In this document: positions 21,891-32,857 of the stretch, piece after piece | How positions within the stretch are numbered: the stretch's first letter is position 1 | How the letters are laid out: each line of letters begins with the position of its first letter | Source: Zerene cesonia | Taxonomy: Eukaryota; Arthropoda; Insecta; Lepidoptera; Pieridae | Direction of reading: 5' to 3' | Length of the DNA stretch: 64,000 nucleotides | Assembly (NCBI RefSeq): GCF_012273895.1 | Contig: NC_052116.1 | Coordinates: forward strand, 7,874,001-7,938,000 | Notes under the pieces: generated by a model | Seen by the model: only the letters and a program-made list of their open reading frames with translations | The model's database searches: none | Told to the model about the DNA's origin: nothing | Translations under genes and position numbers: made by a program

Positions 21891-22543
21891 CTAAATTTTT
21901 ATAGAACAAAATCTTATAGTAGCCCTGAATAAAATTTCAGTAAAATGATCAGTACACTAGCTGACCAATCGCTGTTCTATCTTACTCTTATCATTTAGGG
22001 GTATGAGGAATAGATGCTGGCCGATTCTCGGTAAGATAATCGGTCCAGACGTTACAGAAGAGTATGATAACTAACATAGTGACATGAAAAATTTTTATAT
22101 ATAAAAAGATTATTAAATTGTTTCAGCCCTATAGGTATAACAATAATAAATAAAATTAATAAATTATTCCCTCAGAAGAGATTACACAGCCACACCTAAC
22201 GCCACTCCTAATGATATTGCTTATCGCATATATTGATTAAAACCTTACTGGCACTCACTGAATGTTAAATTATCAGGGTTACTAAAGTCGTGTATATTTT
22301 TGTCGAACAATGAAAACAAAAATAAACGACAGCGTCAAATTTGTGTCAACCCTAGCTGTAATGTCCAATAGGGCGACAAGGCAAAGTCGTTTAATTTTAA
22401 ACAAAGTGTCCTCACGTTACGAAATTGAACGACCGTTTCATTCATTCATGAAACACCTTTAATCGTAATTGAATTTTTAGGTTCAATGGTGGACCAATTT
22501 AATTAATACTGTGGTTTTATGATATGCAATAACACATTTAATA
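21891..22543. other. AT-rich stretch, nothing recognised
   Basis: No repeat ends or coding-like frames noticed. Confidence 0.45.
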
Positions 22544-22707
22544 TCATAATAAGATGAAACATTTGTGTATTTCAACGTATGTTTGTAATGTTTTCACACA
22601 AAAACTACTGGACCGATTTCAAAAATTCTTCCACCATTAGAAAGCTGCGCTAAGTGAGTGACATAGCATATAATTGAACAGCGGGCGAAACCGGGGCGAA
22701 CAACTTG
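22544..22707 (+). mobile_element. HelD
   Basis: TCATAATAAGATGAAACATT, CGTATGTTTGTAATGTTTTC, CACAAAAACTACTGGACCGA and CATTAGAAAGCTGCGCTAAG, ending GCGGGCGAAACCGGGGCGAA then CTTG, a decayed CTAG. The first half recurs at 33313. Confidence 0.6.
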
Positions 22708-22740
22708 TTTGTAAATCTTTGTAATTATCATCTATATTGT

Positions 22741-22995
22741 CAAACTCAAACATTTATTCATTCTACTAGACTTCTTATAGAAGCACTTTTGAATCGTCAT
22801 TTTACACAGTTATAACTTATAACATTTACCACCGGTTCGGAAGGAAGTTTCTACAGAGAAGAGCTGGCAAGAGACTTTGTACTTGCTCTTTTAAGATAAT
22901 ATAAACTTTACATTTTAATTCTACATAATGCCAACGAACTGACCTGTGGTTCTAAGCCAAAAAAAAAACAAGATTCCATGGATTGTCATTTTCCA
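22741..22995 (-). mobile_element. LINE 3'-end fragment (type 2 tail)
   Basis: AAACTCAAACATTTATTCAT, AGAAGCACTTTTGAATCGTC, CACCGGTTCGGAAGGAAGTT, GCTGGCAAGAGACTTTGTAC and TTGCTCTTTTAAG. It is better preserved than the copy at 6452. Only the 3' untranslated part is present; no reverse transcriptase is encoded. Confidence 0.55.
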
Positions 22996-22999
22996 TATA

Positions 23000-23721
23000 T
23001 TCATTAATACTATAGTAGACTCTCTAAACTAATACATCTTTATGTACAGAGTTACTTTCGCATTTATAATAGTAGCAGGGATCTATTAAAGACTTAAATA
23101 GAACTGACTCCACTATGAAAACGTTATACATTAATAAGCATTAATAATTATACCTTTAATGGAGGGAGGCGTATATTAATATATGTTAAATGGCAACACA
23201 TATAGTTTGATTTAATCACTCTGACCCTTCTGAATTACTTAATTAAATTAATTATAAAGCGAGTGTTATCGACTTTAGAGTGTAACATATAAATACAATG
23301 GTAATAATAAGAATTCTGTTAATTTCAATATTAATAACATATGCTATATTACAAAATAAGAGATCAGCGCTATGATCAAACATATTAATTGAAAAATGAA
23401 ATGAATTATATTCTCTTTAATGATAGTTATACCCAAAACTAATTGTCTGCATGAAAATATTAATATGTGGCCAATATTATACATTGAATACGCTTAAATG
23501 CGAGCCCGCTAATAATACAATTATAATAAATTAACAATATATTAATTTATTAATAAAATGATATTATGTCAGATCAAATTGAATTTGATACCAATAGTTG
23601 TTCAAACATAAGTTTCATATATTTAATAGAAATCAATAAAATTACACACTGTTTGTAATATAGAAATAAGTGCTTCTTCCTTAATTATACAAGGCACAAT
23701 ATATTGTCCATATACCTTTAT
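23000..23721. other. Very AT-rich stretch, nothing recognised
   Basis: Strings such as ATTAATATATTAATTTATTA dominate. No structure beyond low complexity. Confidence 0.5.
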
Positions 23722-24045
23722 TCCTCTCGTCCACCCTTTCTTAATGCCTTTTCAGTTTGAAGTTGGCAATCCATTTATAGACACGTAAGGTCTGCAATCG
23801 ACCTTCATCATCATCAGCTTATATATGTTCCCACTGCTGGGACACAGGCCTCCTATGAGGGTTTAGGCCATAATCCACCACGCTGGCCAAGTGAGGGTTG
23901 GCCCAGCAGTGGGAACGTGTATGGGCTGATGATGATGATGAACAATCGACCTTACGCCTCCCCAAATGTTTTATATGCGGTAATGCGGTGGTAACGCTAA
24001 CCATTAGGCGACCCACCTCCATTGCCGACTTTGACATAAAAAAGT
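23722..24045 (+). mobile_element. RepD interrupted by a foldback SINE-B
   Basis: RepD parts: TTTATTCCTCTCGTCCACCC, GAAGTTGGCAATCCATTTAT and GTAAGGTCTG, then (after the insertion) ACGCCTCCCCAAATG, GGCGACCCACCTCCATTGCC and GACTTTGACATAAAAAA as A-rich end. CAATCGACCTT is duplicated at 23795-23805 and 23943-23953. Confidence 0.75.
23806..23942. mobile_element. Foldback SINE-B insertion
   Basis: Left arm CATCATCATCAGC then TTCCCACTGCTGGG; right arm CCCAGCAGTGGGAAC then GGGCTGATGATGATGATG. Both arms carry the SINE-B 3' tail in opposite orientation, around a single-copy centre (GGCCATAATCCACCACGCTG). It is bounded by an 11-bp target-site duplication, so it entered as one event or was inverted during insertion. 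Confidence 0.75.
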
Positions 24046-24303
24046 GCCATTTTTATCTCTCATGTGTGTTTCTGTCGCTTCAGCTAATCTCTGTTACGGC
24101 TGGACCGTTTATGAATTTTCTCGCGAACGTTGGAATTAAAAGAAAATAGTCATAGACTGATGTGAAACCGCAGGGAGCCAAATGCAGTAAAATAAAATCC
24201 TTATTTAAAATTGAATTATAGTTTAATATAATAATAGGGGCCAAATGAACTAAGCTCAAGTAAAAATAAAGGAAACATAGTTTCAATTACAACTTATACT
24301 CGA

Positions 24304-24706
24304 CTAGCTTTTGCTCACGGCTTCGCACGAGTTTATTTCTCAGTAGTTAATAATTGTTATTATACATATAAAGCATCCTCTTGAATCACTCTATGTATTA
24401 AAAAAGACCCTATCAAAATCCGTGACCGCCTCCTTGGTACAGTGGTTAACGCGTGAGCGTAGAACCGAGGGGTCCTGGGTTCAATTCCCGGTGGCGACGC
24501 ACAAAAAAAAATGTCTCGGTCTGGCAGGACACAGATAGCTGATCACCTACTTGTCCGTAAAGAGAATTTATCAGTGAAACAGATGTACATCATCTGCCCC
24601 ATGCCCCACTAGGGGACACGGGACTTCACTTATCAAAATCTGTAGCGCAGTTTTAAAGATTTAAACCGGGGAAGCGACTTTTCTTTATACTATTTTAGTA
24701 ATACAT
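24304..24706 (-). mobile_element. Hel-like element carrying a SINE-A
   Basis: CTAGCTTTTGCTCACGGCTT then CGCACGAG at the left repeats the element at 1941. The copy is split by SINE-A and resumes GCGCAGTTTTAAAGATTTAA, ending near TACTATTTTAGTA. The host element therefore predates the SINE. Confidence 0.6.
24424..24630 (+). mobile_element. SINE-A, full length with target-site duplication
   Basis: GACCGCCTCCTTGGTACAGT (A box), CTGGGTTCAATTCCC (B box), GGTCTGGCAGGACACAG, CTGATCACCTACTTGTCCG and CACTAGGGGACACGGGA. Flanks TATCAAAATCCGT (24411-24423) and TATCAAAATCTGT (24631-24643) differ at one base, giving a 13-bp duplication and an element of 207 bp. Confidence 0.85.
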
Positions 24707-25269
24707 AAATCTATAAACGCTCTAAAAACTAATTCCTCTCGTGAAGAAATACATCGCCTGGATTACAATTCCATTGGAATCTGTCAAAGAGATTTGATTG
24801 GACGGATAAGAAATGCGATAAATAAAGCTGTTTTGAAGTTCGTTCGACTAGTGTAAGACGTTATAAGAAAAACAAACCAACATAGATTCTCGTTTCATTA
24901 CAAAGAAATTGATTTACCAATTCTGAAAGTAAGGAACATACTAGATTTATACGTATTGGTAACTATAAAATATCGCTGTGTACAAGAAAGTAAATATAAA
25001 CCGATGTATTATATTTTAATGAATATTCTTCGATAACATTAACATAAACTTTACGTAGTCTTTCTGAGTCTTAATTAAAAATCTAGAATAATGAAACAAA
25101 TTATAGTTTAATAGAAAATTTTAATATGTGTATGTACATATACTATATGTATAGACTTAATATATTATTATGAAAAACATTACAATTATTTTCCTCCTGT
25201 TTATTGATTTTGACATACAAAACTTTTAAGCGATTAGTAAACCAATAGGTTAAAGAGTTTTAATGTGAT
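24707..25269. other. AT-rich stretch, nothing recognised
   Basis: A/T-rich with no repeat termini, up to the abrupt GC rise near 25270. Confidence 0.5.
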
Positions 25270-25836
25270 TGACACTAGCCGCAGCCTGCCCATGAGTGCA
25301 CTATAGAGTTACAGCCCTAGGCAGTCCGCGGTCGATGTAGGACTATTGCAAAAAATGGCATGGAACAAAACCGGGCTATGGAAAGGGGGTGTTTGATGGA
25401 TTGGTTGGGTTTGGGTTGGGTCTATGGGAAACTATGAGCGTCTGCCTTTGGCAGACGGTGACTTGCCAGTTCGGTCGATGGGTTCCTAAAAAAGTAACCA
25501 GAAATGGCAACAAGGGGGCAACACCAGCTGACTGGCTAGGAGTGTAGAGGCGCGACACCGGTTTCACCATCGCGGGCCCGCAGGCCCGGATTGGGTTTCC
25601 CCGTTATAACGCCATTAGACACTCGGGGGTGGACCCCCGAACATATAGGTCTTGCATCTCCAATCTGGACGGCCCATTAAGGCAAGCCAGAGGTGGGGGA
25701 TCCTGAACCTCGTCATTGTTCACTCCGAACTGCCACCGAGACAGTACGGAGGTGAGGACAGGAACCTCCCCGGGGAGAACTAAGGACACCCCGTCACCTC
25801 GCCCCAAGGTGCCCTGCGGCTTAATTATTATTATTA
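25270..25836 (+). mobile_element. GC-rich fragment, probably LINE 3' end
   Basis: An abrupt GC-rich block (GCCGCAGCCTGCCCATGAGT, CGCGGGCCCGCAGGCCCGGA, GGAACCTCCCCGGGGAGAAC) ends CAAGGTGCCCTGCGGCTTAA followed by repeated TTA. A 5'-truncated non-LTR element with an ATT-type tail fits best, but I cannot name the clade. Two minus frames of 64 and 67 codons are unassigned. Confidence 0.45.
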
Positions 25837-26048
25837 TCTCACTAATATTATAAATGTGAAAGTTTGTTTGTTTAGATGTTTTTCCGTCATTTTCTTTCCG
25901 AAACTACTGAACGGATTTAGATGAAATTTGGTATACAGACAGGGAATGAGCTGACTTGGATGATAGAATACTTTTTATCCCGATTAAATGCTCCCTTGAG
26001 ATAAAACAGGAATTTTGATAACCGGACAGAGCCGGGACGAGCGAGTAG
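25837..26048 (+). mobile_element. HelB abutting the LINE-like tail
   Basis: Starts TCTCACTAATATTATAAATG directly after the TTA run, then GGTATACAGACAGGGAATGA and GAGCTGACTTGGATGATAG. It ends CCGGACAGAGCCGGGACGAG then GTAG (CTAG decayed) before T. The hairpin CCGG-ACAGAG-CCGG is intact. Confidence 0.75.
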
Positions 26049-26557
26049 TTTAACATAATAAAATACTTAATTTTAAGAGGTCACCATGACAAAATGGCCG
26101 CCACAGGCTGTCTAAATCTACCCGTACTTTAAAAATCATATTTTTTATAGTGAAAGCAGTTATAAAATTAATGCTGTCTCAAGAAAGCTTTATTGATAAA
26201 TTTACATTTTGGTGCTTTTTCGGTATTATATCTTATAACTTCTGATAATATCTTTCGGTATTAAATCTCTCAAATATTGCAAAGCCTATCAAATCGTTTA
26301 GGAATTACCAAATCAGTTTTGACATATACAAGGTAAGCGATACTTACAAAATGAATAACAGTTGTCAATCAAAATCGTCAAAATCTATCCGTAAACGTGA
26401 CGCACAGTTACTTAATAACATTGAATTCATCAAAGCCGATTAGTTTCGGTTGTGCAATCAGACAAGCAGATAGATCCGCTTGCAACTCCAAATTGTATAA
26501 CGTTAAATAGATTTTCACGTTTCAATTAACTCCGAACTAATGGATAGCATTGCTTTA
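26049..26557. other. Stretch with no recognised feature
   Basis: AT-rich; ATGGCCGCCACAGGC near 26094 is a small GC patch. No gene seen. Confidence 0.45.
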
Positions 26558-26690
26558 TATTTCATTTGTATAAACTAATGTTATAAATGCGAGTGGTTGG
26601 ATCGATGTTTGTATGTATGCTACTTAATCACGCTCGAACTACTCAAGGGATTTTCGTTAAGCTTGGCAGTGTTTTGGCGTGCACTATGAA
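26558..26690 (+). mobile_element. Hel-like 5' fragment
   Basis: CTAATGTTATAAATGCGAGT, GTATGCTACTTAATCACGCT and CGAACTACTCAAGGGATTTT match the Helitron-like 5' half. There is no 3' end. Confidence 0.5.
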
Positions 26691-26825
26691 AAATTTTAAA
26701 ATAAACTACTACTACTATTCGCTTGAAAATACGATCTTTAATCCTAGCACTAACCTATCTGCATGAAACTGAGTATACCAAACAAGTTATTAATGACTGT
26801 TTTAAATAGAGCGCGTTCTTAGTGT

Positions 26826-27111
26826 GCGTCAGAGCGCTAACCTGACGCCGAGCTGCGCTGCGCGCGTCAGAACGCTGACATGACGCCGAGCTGCGTTGCG
26901 CGCGTCAGAACGCTAACATGACGCCGAGCTGCGTTGCGCGCGTCAGAGCGCTAACATGACGCCGAGCTGCGTTGCGCGCGTCAGAGCGCTAACAAGACGC
27001 CGAGCTGCGTTGCGCGCGTCAGAGCGCTAACATGACGCCGAGCTGCGTTGCGCACGTCAGAGCGCTAACATGACGCCGAGCTGCGATGCGCGCGTCGGAG
27101 TCATAACGCGG
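26826..27111. repeat. GC-rich 38-bp minisatellite, about 7.5 units
   Basis: Units begin GCGTCAGAGCGCTAACATGA and continue CGCCGAGCTGCGTTGCGC at 26826, 26864, 26902, 26940, 26978, 27016 and 27054, with a partial unit at 27092. All full units are 38 bp with few substitutions. Each carries GCGTCA and TGACGC as an inverted pair. Shortly after, GCTAACGCTCTGACG (27118-27132) is an inverted partial unit. Confidence 0.95.
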
Positions 27112-27133
27112 CATTAAGCTAACGCTCTGACGT

Positions 27134-27454
27134 CCTCTAATAACACGTTCAATCCGACAAAGCCTTTGGCTTGAATATTTGCTTGTCTATTCACTTTCGT
27201 ATAAAAATTTTCTTGGTATCAAACGACTTGGTATTAGTTCGAATATTCATAAAAAGAGTTATTATAACATTACATTTGTTGGACAGGCAACCAACTTTTA
27301 TGGATCCCACATCAAAAAATGAAACTATGAAGAATCTAAGCTACGCAGCGAGAAAGTTTTTGTATTTTGAGTTATTTATTTCACTCACTTGTTTGGTCAG
27401 AAAAAGTTGGATCAGATAAAAACGATTTTAAGTTGCATGTTACTGTTTATTATT
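27134..27454. other. Stretch after the minisatellite, no gene recognised
   Basis: Contains an 82-codon frame (27171-27419) with no motif I recognise and AT-driven hydrophobic composition. Confidence 0.4.
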
Positions 27455-27578
27455 TCCTTGTGTTTAGTTTGACGCGAATACATAGAATTACATTGAGAAT
27501 TTGAAAGAATTTTTTCAATACACGTTATTCGATATATTTTGTATAATAAATAAATAAATCACGGTTTAAATCCGTTAT
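27455..27578. mobile_element. FoldE foldback relic
   Basis: TCCTTGTGTTTAGTTTGACG at the left resembles the FoldE start. AATAAATCACGGTTTAAATC then CGTTATAA at the right is an inverted FoldE segment. Strongly diverged. Confidence 0.4.
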
Positions 27579-28153
27579 AATGTCTATTCTGTTATCATTT
27601 ATAATTATATATAGTAGGAAGGAAGTAGGATTAAGATTAAAGACTGTAAGATTATGCCTATCATATGATGCTATATGTATGGCGACATCTGCGGTAAAGC
27701 TTTTATGTATTATTAACATATAATTTCTTATCCATACCACATATTTAACAACGAATTGATCATTTACAACGTATCTGTTAAAAGATTTATGTAAAAAATT
27801 ATAAAATACCTCTGTCTAGACAGTAAAGCGAGCCAAAAGCGGCGAGCGTGAAAATAATTGCATTTATTTCACGCAATTCTTACATACAATTTCACTTAAA
27901 AAGCGTGCGTTTTAAACGAAAACTTTAAATTGAAATCCCGTATTTTCAATTTTCCAAATGTCAGTACAAACGTACGATATATAACGTGTTTTTGTATGTA
28001 GATAGATTGTGACAAAAGCCTATCCTGTTGTATTATATAACCGGTGTAGTCATTTACTGATGGGGCTGTTTCTAATGAATTGAATATGACTTGGTCTGAT
28101 AAATAGAAGTCTATGTGATTGTAGAGACTGTAGGTATTTCTGAACCATTTATG
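27579..28153. other. AT-rich stretch, nothing recognised
   Basis: No repeat ends. AAAGCGAGCCAAAAGCGGCG near 27823 is a minor patch. Confidence 0.4.
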
Positions 28154-28437
28154 TCATAGCGGAGAACTGAGCTGGTGGTTCACCAGTTACTAAGTGATCA
28201 CAACCACCCATGAACATGAGCAGAGGTAGTGCCTCTGCGAATGTGCTGCCGACTTATAAGAAGTAAGGAATAAGGAAATGATTAAGGGCTGGAAAGAAGG
28301 ACTTCCAGCTTCCACACATAGTACGAAACACATAAGCATGCTTCTATTTCACGCCGATGTTCTGTGAGGATATACTACTTCCCCGGTGCGAGCTGATTTA
28401 ATCTAAAAAATACCGAAGCGTGCTCGACTACTCGATT
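28154..28437 (-). mobile_element. RepD, near full length
   Basis: TGTCATAGCGGAGAACTGAG, AACCACCCATGAACATGAGC, GTAGTGCCTCTGCGAATGTG, TATTTCACGCCGATGTTCTG and CTTCCCCGGTGCGAGCTG appear in order. A short A/T-rich change replaces the usual GGCCCAATTCGTG. Confidence 0.7.
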
Positions 28438-28685
28438 ATAAAAATAGTTTATACTTGAATATGTACGTGATCGCTGAGTTCTATAAGCTATATATATTTT
28501 TCAAAGGCAATGCCAGGGCGGATTCTTAGTATAACATAATATGTTGGCATTATAAAAAGACATAGTCCAAGTATCCCTTTAGCAAATGTATGTAATAATT
28601 CATGAATATATAATTTAAGGACAAACTTAAAAAATATTTTTCACCTAGCAAAAACTTTTGCGGTAGTAGACACAAAAAAAAAATA

Positions 28686-28732
28686 ATACAGTCGAATTGA
28701 TAACCCCCTTTTTGAAGTCGGTTGAGAACATA
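28686..28732. repeat. RepG copy
   Basis: TACAGTCGAATTGATAACCC then TTTTTGAAGTCGGTTGAG, after an A-rich run, matches the tract at 15552. Confidence 0.4.
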
Positions 28733-28739
28733 AACGCAC

Positions 28740-29166
28740 CTGCTTTAACAATACTGTGAAGTTTTAAACATAAATCGGAAGCGTTTAAGTAGTCTAACCT
28801 GAATTAATTATGTATACAAGCGAGCAATGTTTTCTCACACCTCCATACACTAATCAAAATGAACGGAATCTTAATATGAATCAGTTGAGCACATTCGTTA
28901 TACATGTAAATGAGGGTTGGTTAATGCTAAACTCCTAATTAAGTTCATTTATCGAGAGACGTATATGCGTTTCGCGCTAGTAAATTCAATCAGAATCGTT
29001 TGCATTCCCAAAATAGTCGGCGTTCCGAATAAACAGTTACATGGGTAGCTGCGCCGGGACTGCACACATTCGCACGTTGGATCTCTCTTATTATAAATTG
29101 TTTACTGAAATCTCTTTTAAATTGTTTAAGTTTGGTTCAATTTGTTACGAAACTAGCGGAAACATT
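28740..29166. other. Stretch with a small GC patch
   Basis: GGTAGCTGCGCCGGGACTGC near 29043 lies in an ATG-started frame of about 44 codons. I recognise no product. The rest is AT-rich. Confidence 0.35.
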
Positions 29167-29508
29167 ATGTGGTAGTCGAGCACGCTTCGGTACGAATTGG
29201 GCCAGCTCGCACCGGGGCAGTACCACAGCCCTACAGAATACCGGCGTGAAATAGCATAGTGCTGTGTCTCATTCGGTGAGTGGGGGAGCCTGCAGCCCAT
29301 ATCGATTTCCTTACCCTTCCCAGTCCTTTCCTTTATTCTTCTCGTCAATTCTTTCCTAATCCCTCTTCATTTTGAAGTCGGTAATCCATTAGTACAGTAA
29401 GGTCTGCAATGGGCTTTACGCCTCTTCAAATGTTCATGGGCGGTAGCGCTTACCATCAAGCGACCCACCAGCTCCATTGCCGACTATGACATATAAAAAA
29501 AAGCCTTT
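29167..29508 (+). mobile_element. RepD, sense orientation, full length
   Basis: GTGGTAGTCGAGCACGCTTC, GGGCCAGCTCGCACCGGGGC, CCGGCGTGAAATAGCATAGT, CAGTCCTTTCCTTTATTCTT, TTTGAAGTCGGTAATCC and CACCAGCTCCATTGCCGACT, ending TATGACATATAAAAAAAAG. The A-rich end defines the sense strand. The 67-codon frame is shadow. Confidence 0.75.
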
Positions 29509-29687
29509 ACTTATAATAAAGTTTTAATAATTATTCTGTACTATTTAATAACTATTTTTCATATGTCTTGTGTTTTTGCTCATAAAACACTTGATAATTA
29601 TCACATTATTGAACCAATATAAACCTATGTATAATAGCTTAGGTACCAAATAAAATTTTCTACCACGACATCCTACGTAAAATATAA

Positions 29688-30008
29688 TTTTTTTTTTTAT
29701 GTTACAGTCGGCAATGGAGCTGGTGGGACGCCTGATGGTAAGCGCTACCACCGCCCAAGAACATTTGTAGAGGTCTTTTGCAGACCTTACACCTCCACAA
29801 ATGGATTGCGGACTTTTTGGGAAGGGATTAAGAAAGGATTGGCGATAGGAATAAAGGAAAGGACTGGGAAGGGTAAGGAAAAGGATATGGGCCTCCGGCT
29901 CCCCCACTCACCGAACGAAACACAGCAGAATGCTATTTCACGCCGGTCTTCTGTGGGGGTGTGGTACTTCCCCGGTGCGAGCTGGCCCAATTCGTGCTCG
30001 ACTACCAC
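29688..30008 (-). mobile_element. RepD, inverted partner of 29167
   Basis: TTTTTTTTTTATGTTACAGT (reversed A tail), CGGCAATGGAGCTGGTGGGA, GTAAGCGCTACCACCGCCCA and CTTCCCCGGTGCGAGCTGGC. Tail faces tail with 29167-29508 across about 180 bp. The 120-, 75- and 75-codon frames are shadows. Confidence 0.75.
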
Positions 30009-30059
30009 ATACAAACGTAAAATAGATACATAGTTAATTATTAATTATTATAAAATATC

Positions 30060-30640
30060 GCATTAAAAACAACACATAAATAAATTGTTTCTCTCTTTCT
30101 CACTCCTTTCGTAGATGACAATCTTAGAATATTATCATCTTAAAAAAACTTATTAGCTAAATAATAGCACGTTCCAAATCCTCAACATACACAGCGTCCC
30201 AGCAATACTGCTATGCAGCGAACTCCATAGATTCATACTCCCGTCACGCATTATACGTGCCCAATCGTCCAGTCGCACGCGTACGCGCCTAACGCGTCCC
30301 AGAAGCAATTATTCCTCCCACAACATCTGATACGACACGAATAGGGCAATTCACCAGAAAATCGTCCATAACGATCACAAGAGTGCTCTTAAATTTTGTC
30401 ACGATGTTAAAAGCTGAAATTTTGTTGCGAATACAACATTTTATTGGGCGAATTTATGACCGGCGCCGCGGTGTGACTATAAATTTAGCATCTGCATATG
30501 AGCTGGAATGTGTGAGGCTTCGGTATTGGAACTAGTCCGGGTTTGAGGTTAATGCCGATTCGATTACAGTGAATAGACTGCGCCATCGAGTGGCAATCGC
30601 TTGTTAAGTGGCTTTATTAGCGGTTGCTGTATTTTACATG
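30060..30640. other. GC-balanced, repeat-free stretch
   Basis: Less AT-rich than its surroundings, with CpG-bearing words (CGCACGCGTACGCGCCTAAC, GACCGGCGCCGCGG). A short minus frame around 30300-30372 reads MDDFLVNCPIRVVSDVVGGI before a stop. It could be an old exon or transposon relic; I cannot identify it. Confidence 0.3.
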
Positions 30641-31496
30641 CTGAAATGTGTGGGGAGAAACGGAAAAATAAACCATTCCGTGCTGCGAGTCTATTCATTA
30701 AATATATGGCTTCCTGCGCGATTTGCAGCATGTATATACCATTTTAAATGAACATCGGTGCTTAATTCTACGCAACCAACGTACTCAAACTAGTTGAGAC
30801 TTAAATTTTTATGATTTGTTCTGAACCCTTAGTGACGCGTGTCCAAATCACACTTCATTTTTTCTTCTGTTAATTCTGCCTTCTACTAAACTACGGAGAC
30901 TTCATTCAAGACACTGAATTTGCCAGTCGAGCTAAAGTATACGTTAACGGCAGTTAGTGGTCCCAATAGACTAAAGTTGGATATTGAGTTAAGACTGATC
31001 ACGTCGATATAGCAGTTTGCAATAGATCCATTGAGATACTCGACTCAACAGTAAATTCCATGCTATGTTACGGATACGATACTAATCCGGAGTGCTTACG
31101 ATATTCCCTGAATATGACCGTCAAATGAAACACTCATACAATTCTCAATAACTTCACACCCTGCTTCTAAACTGTGCAGGTTAAGAATAATATGACATGT
31201 AAGAATGTTTAATTAATAAATTGGTATATATTGGTGTTAGATAATAAATTGAAAACAAATGTAATGTTACACTCGTATTGAGGTGGAGTAATAGTCCAGT
31301 AAAGTGTAATGACATCAAAGATTCGAAACCCTGGGTAATTAGTTTAGCTAGAAACCGCGGCGTCACTCACTTGGGACGCAGGTAAATAATATGGGATATT
31401 TTCGCAAATCAATCATATCAAGCGCCCATTTTGTGTGACAGAGAGAAAGAGGAGAGAATGGGAGTATTCAAAGCTAAAACCACCTCAGCCCTATCT
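30641..31496. other. Stretch with no recognised feature
   Basis: No repeat ends or coding-like frames seen, up to the HelA copy. Confidence 0.4.
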
Positions 31497-31667
31497 CTCA
31501 CCCGCATATTCCGTATCCCGTATGAATATCGGGGCCTATATGTTATTCCAGTTGTCCAGTTGTCTACGTATCAAATTCCATTGAAATTGGTTCAGCAGTT
31601 TTTGCGTGTAAGCGCAACAAACACACACACATCCTTACAAACTTTCGCATTTATAATATTAGTAGGA
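31497..31667 (-). mobile_element. HelA, 3' end lost
   Basis: CACCCGCATATTCCGTATCC, TTATTCCAGTTGTCCAGTTG, TTGGTTCAGCAGTTTTTGCG and CATCCTTACAAACTTTCGCA then AATATTAGTAGGA. The 5' TC end is intact (31666-31667); the CTAG and most of the hairpin are gone. The 82-codon plus frame is shadow. Confidence 0.7.
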
Positions 31668-31689
31668 TGTCAAGCTTAGGCCAAGAGTG

Positions 31690-32857
31690 CACTAGTTACG
31701 CCCAAAAATATTTCCGACTAGACTTTCTTGGAGAAGAATCACGTCCTTATTTAATATCTCTCTCTAAGAAAAATCCTATTCACTTCAAGAATCCAGGCTA
31801 AAGATATGATACATCCAACCAACTTTACTTAAGGTGTCATCGCAGACCCTACAGCATAGCAACAGACCCTTGGCCTTTCGAAAAAACTACTTAATAAGGG
31901 AGTAAGAAACTAAAGTGATATATAATCTTTTCCCCGCAGTAAATTCATTAAAATGCTTTCAAGAGTGCGAAGTACTTTGCAGGCATACCTGGTACGTGTA
32001 AGCTCCTGGGTAACTCCTGGCTATATATTATCCCCAGCTTACTCTACGTGTGGTAATAAATAGTGTTGTATACGGGAGGCGCTTGAAACGACGCGTCTTG
32101 AACGCTCTAACAGTTTGACAATACATTATTTAGCTAAATGTTTGAATAGACGTAAGTATTGCTTTCATGAATTATGACGTGAGTTTTTGAAATGGCAATA
32201 AGAATAAAAAGTTAAACACATAATGAACTGTGTTCAATCCAATTTGGATACAAAAATAGCCTTATAAGGTTTTAAAACAAATTTATTTTTTGGCTAAAAC
32301 AATGCTTTTGATACTTATTGTCTACTACATATCTAATATGGCAGTACACTGTTCACAAACTAACAATGGATGCTTATTTCTTTGCAATAATTAGGAAAGA
32401 AATCTCAATGCAGTCTGAACACACCCCAAAAAATACGCATCTCATATGAAACACCTTTAGTTACGTAGAAAAATGATGTGCTAAGCGAGATACATGTGTC
32501 CATGAATAATTTACCACTCGTCGTTTGCAATCCAGCCGTTCGCGGCGTGCTAGAAGCTTTACATCGCATTTATTCGAGCCTATTGCATTTAAATATAGGA
32601 CACGAGCATCTGAGGTGATATTTTTAAGAATATTTCATCACTCGAGGGGAAAATTATGACGGAAGAACTCGAATTACGGAAGGTTCTAGAGCCAACCAAA
32701 ACACATGTAAATAAACGTGTTTGCACGAGGTTATTTTTGTATTTTTAGGCCGTCATTTATGCGCAAATACTCGCTTGAACTTCAGAATATGAGAGTGAAA
32801 TACAATTCAAATGAAGATAAGTATTAAGTTCTAAACAATTTCCTCCTTCTTTTTTTG
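31690..32857. other. 1.2 kb stretch, no gene or repeat recognised
   Basis: Includes TTGCAATCCAGCCGTTCGCG near 32526. No frame with coding character. Confidence 0.45.

Noticed and set aside
21577..21909. 110-codon minus frame as a gene
   Set aside because: The conserved-looking part is the RepD-related repeat.
26826..27111. CRISPR array
   Set aside because: Units are directly abutting with no variable spacers; it is a minisatellite.
29545..29907. 120-codon minus frame as a gene
   Set aside because: It lies mostly in RepD and adjoining AT-rich DNA.
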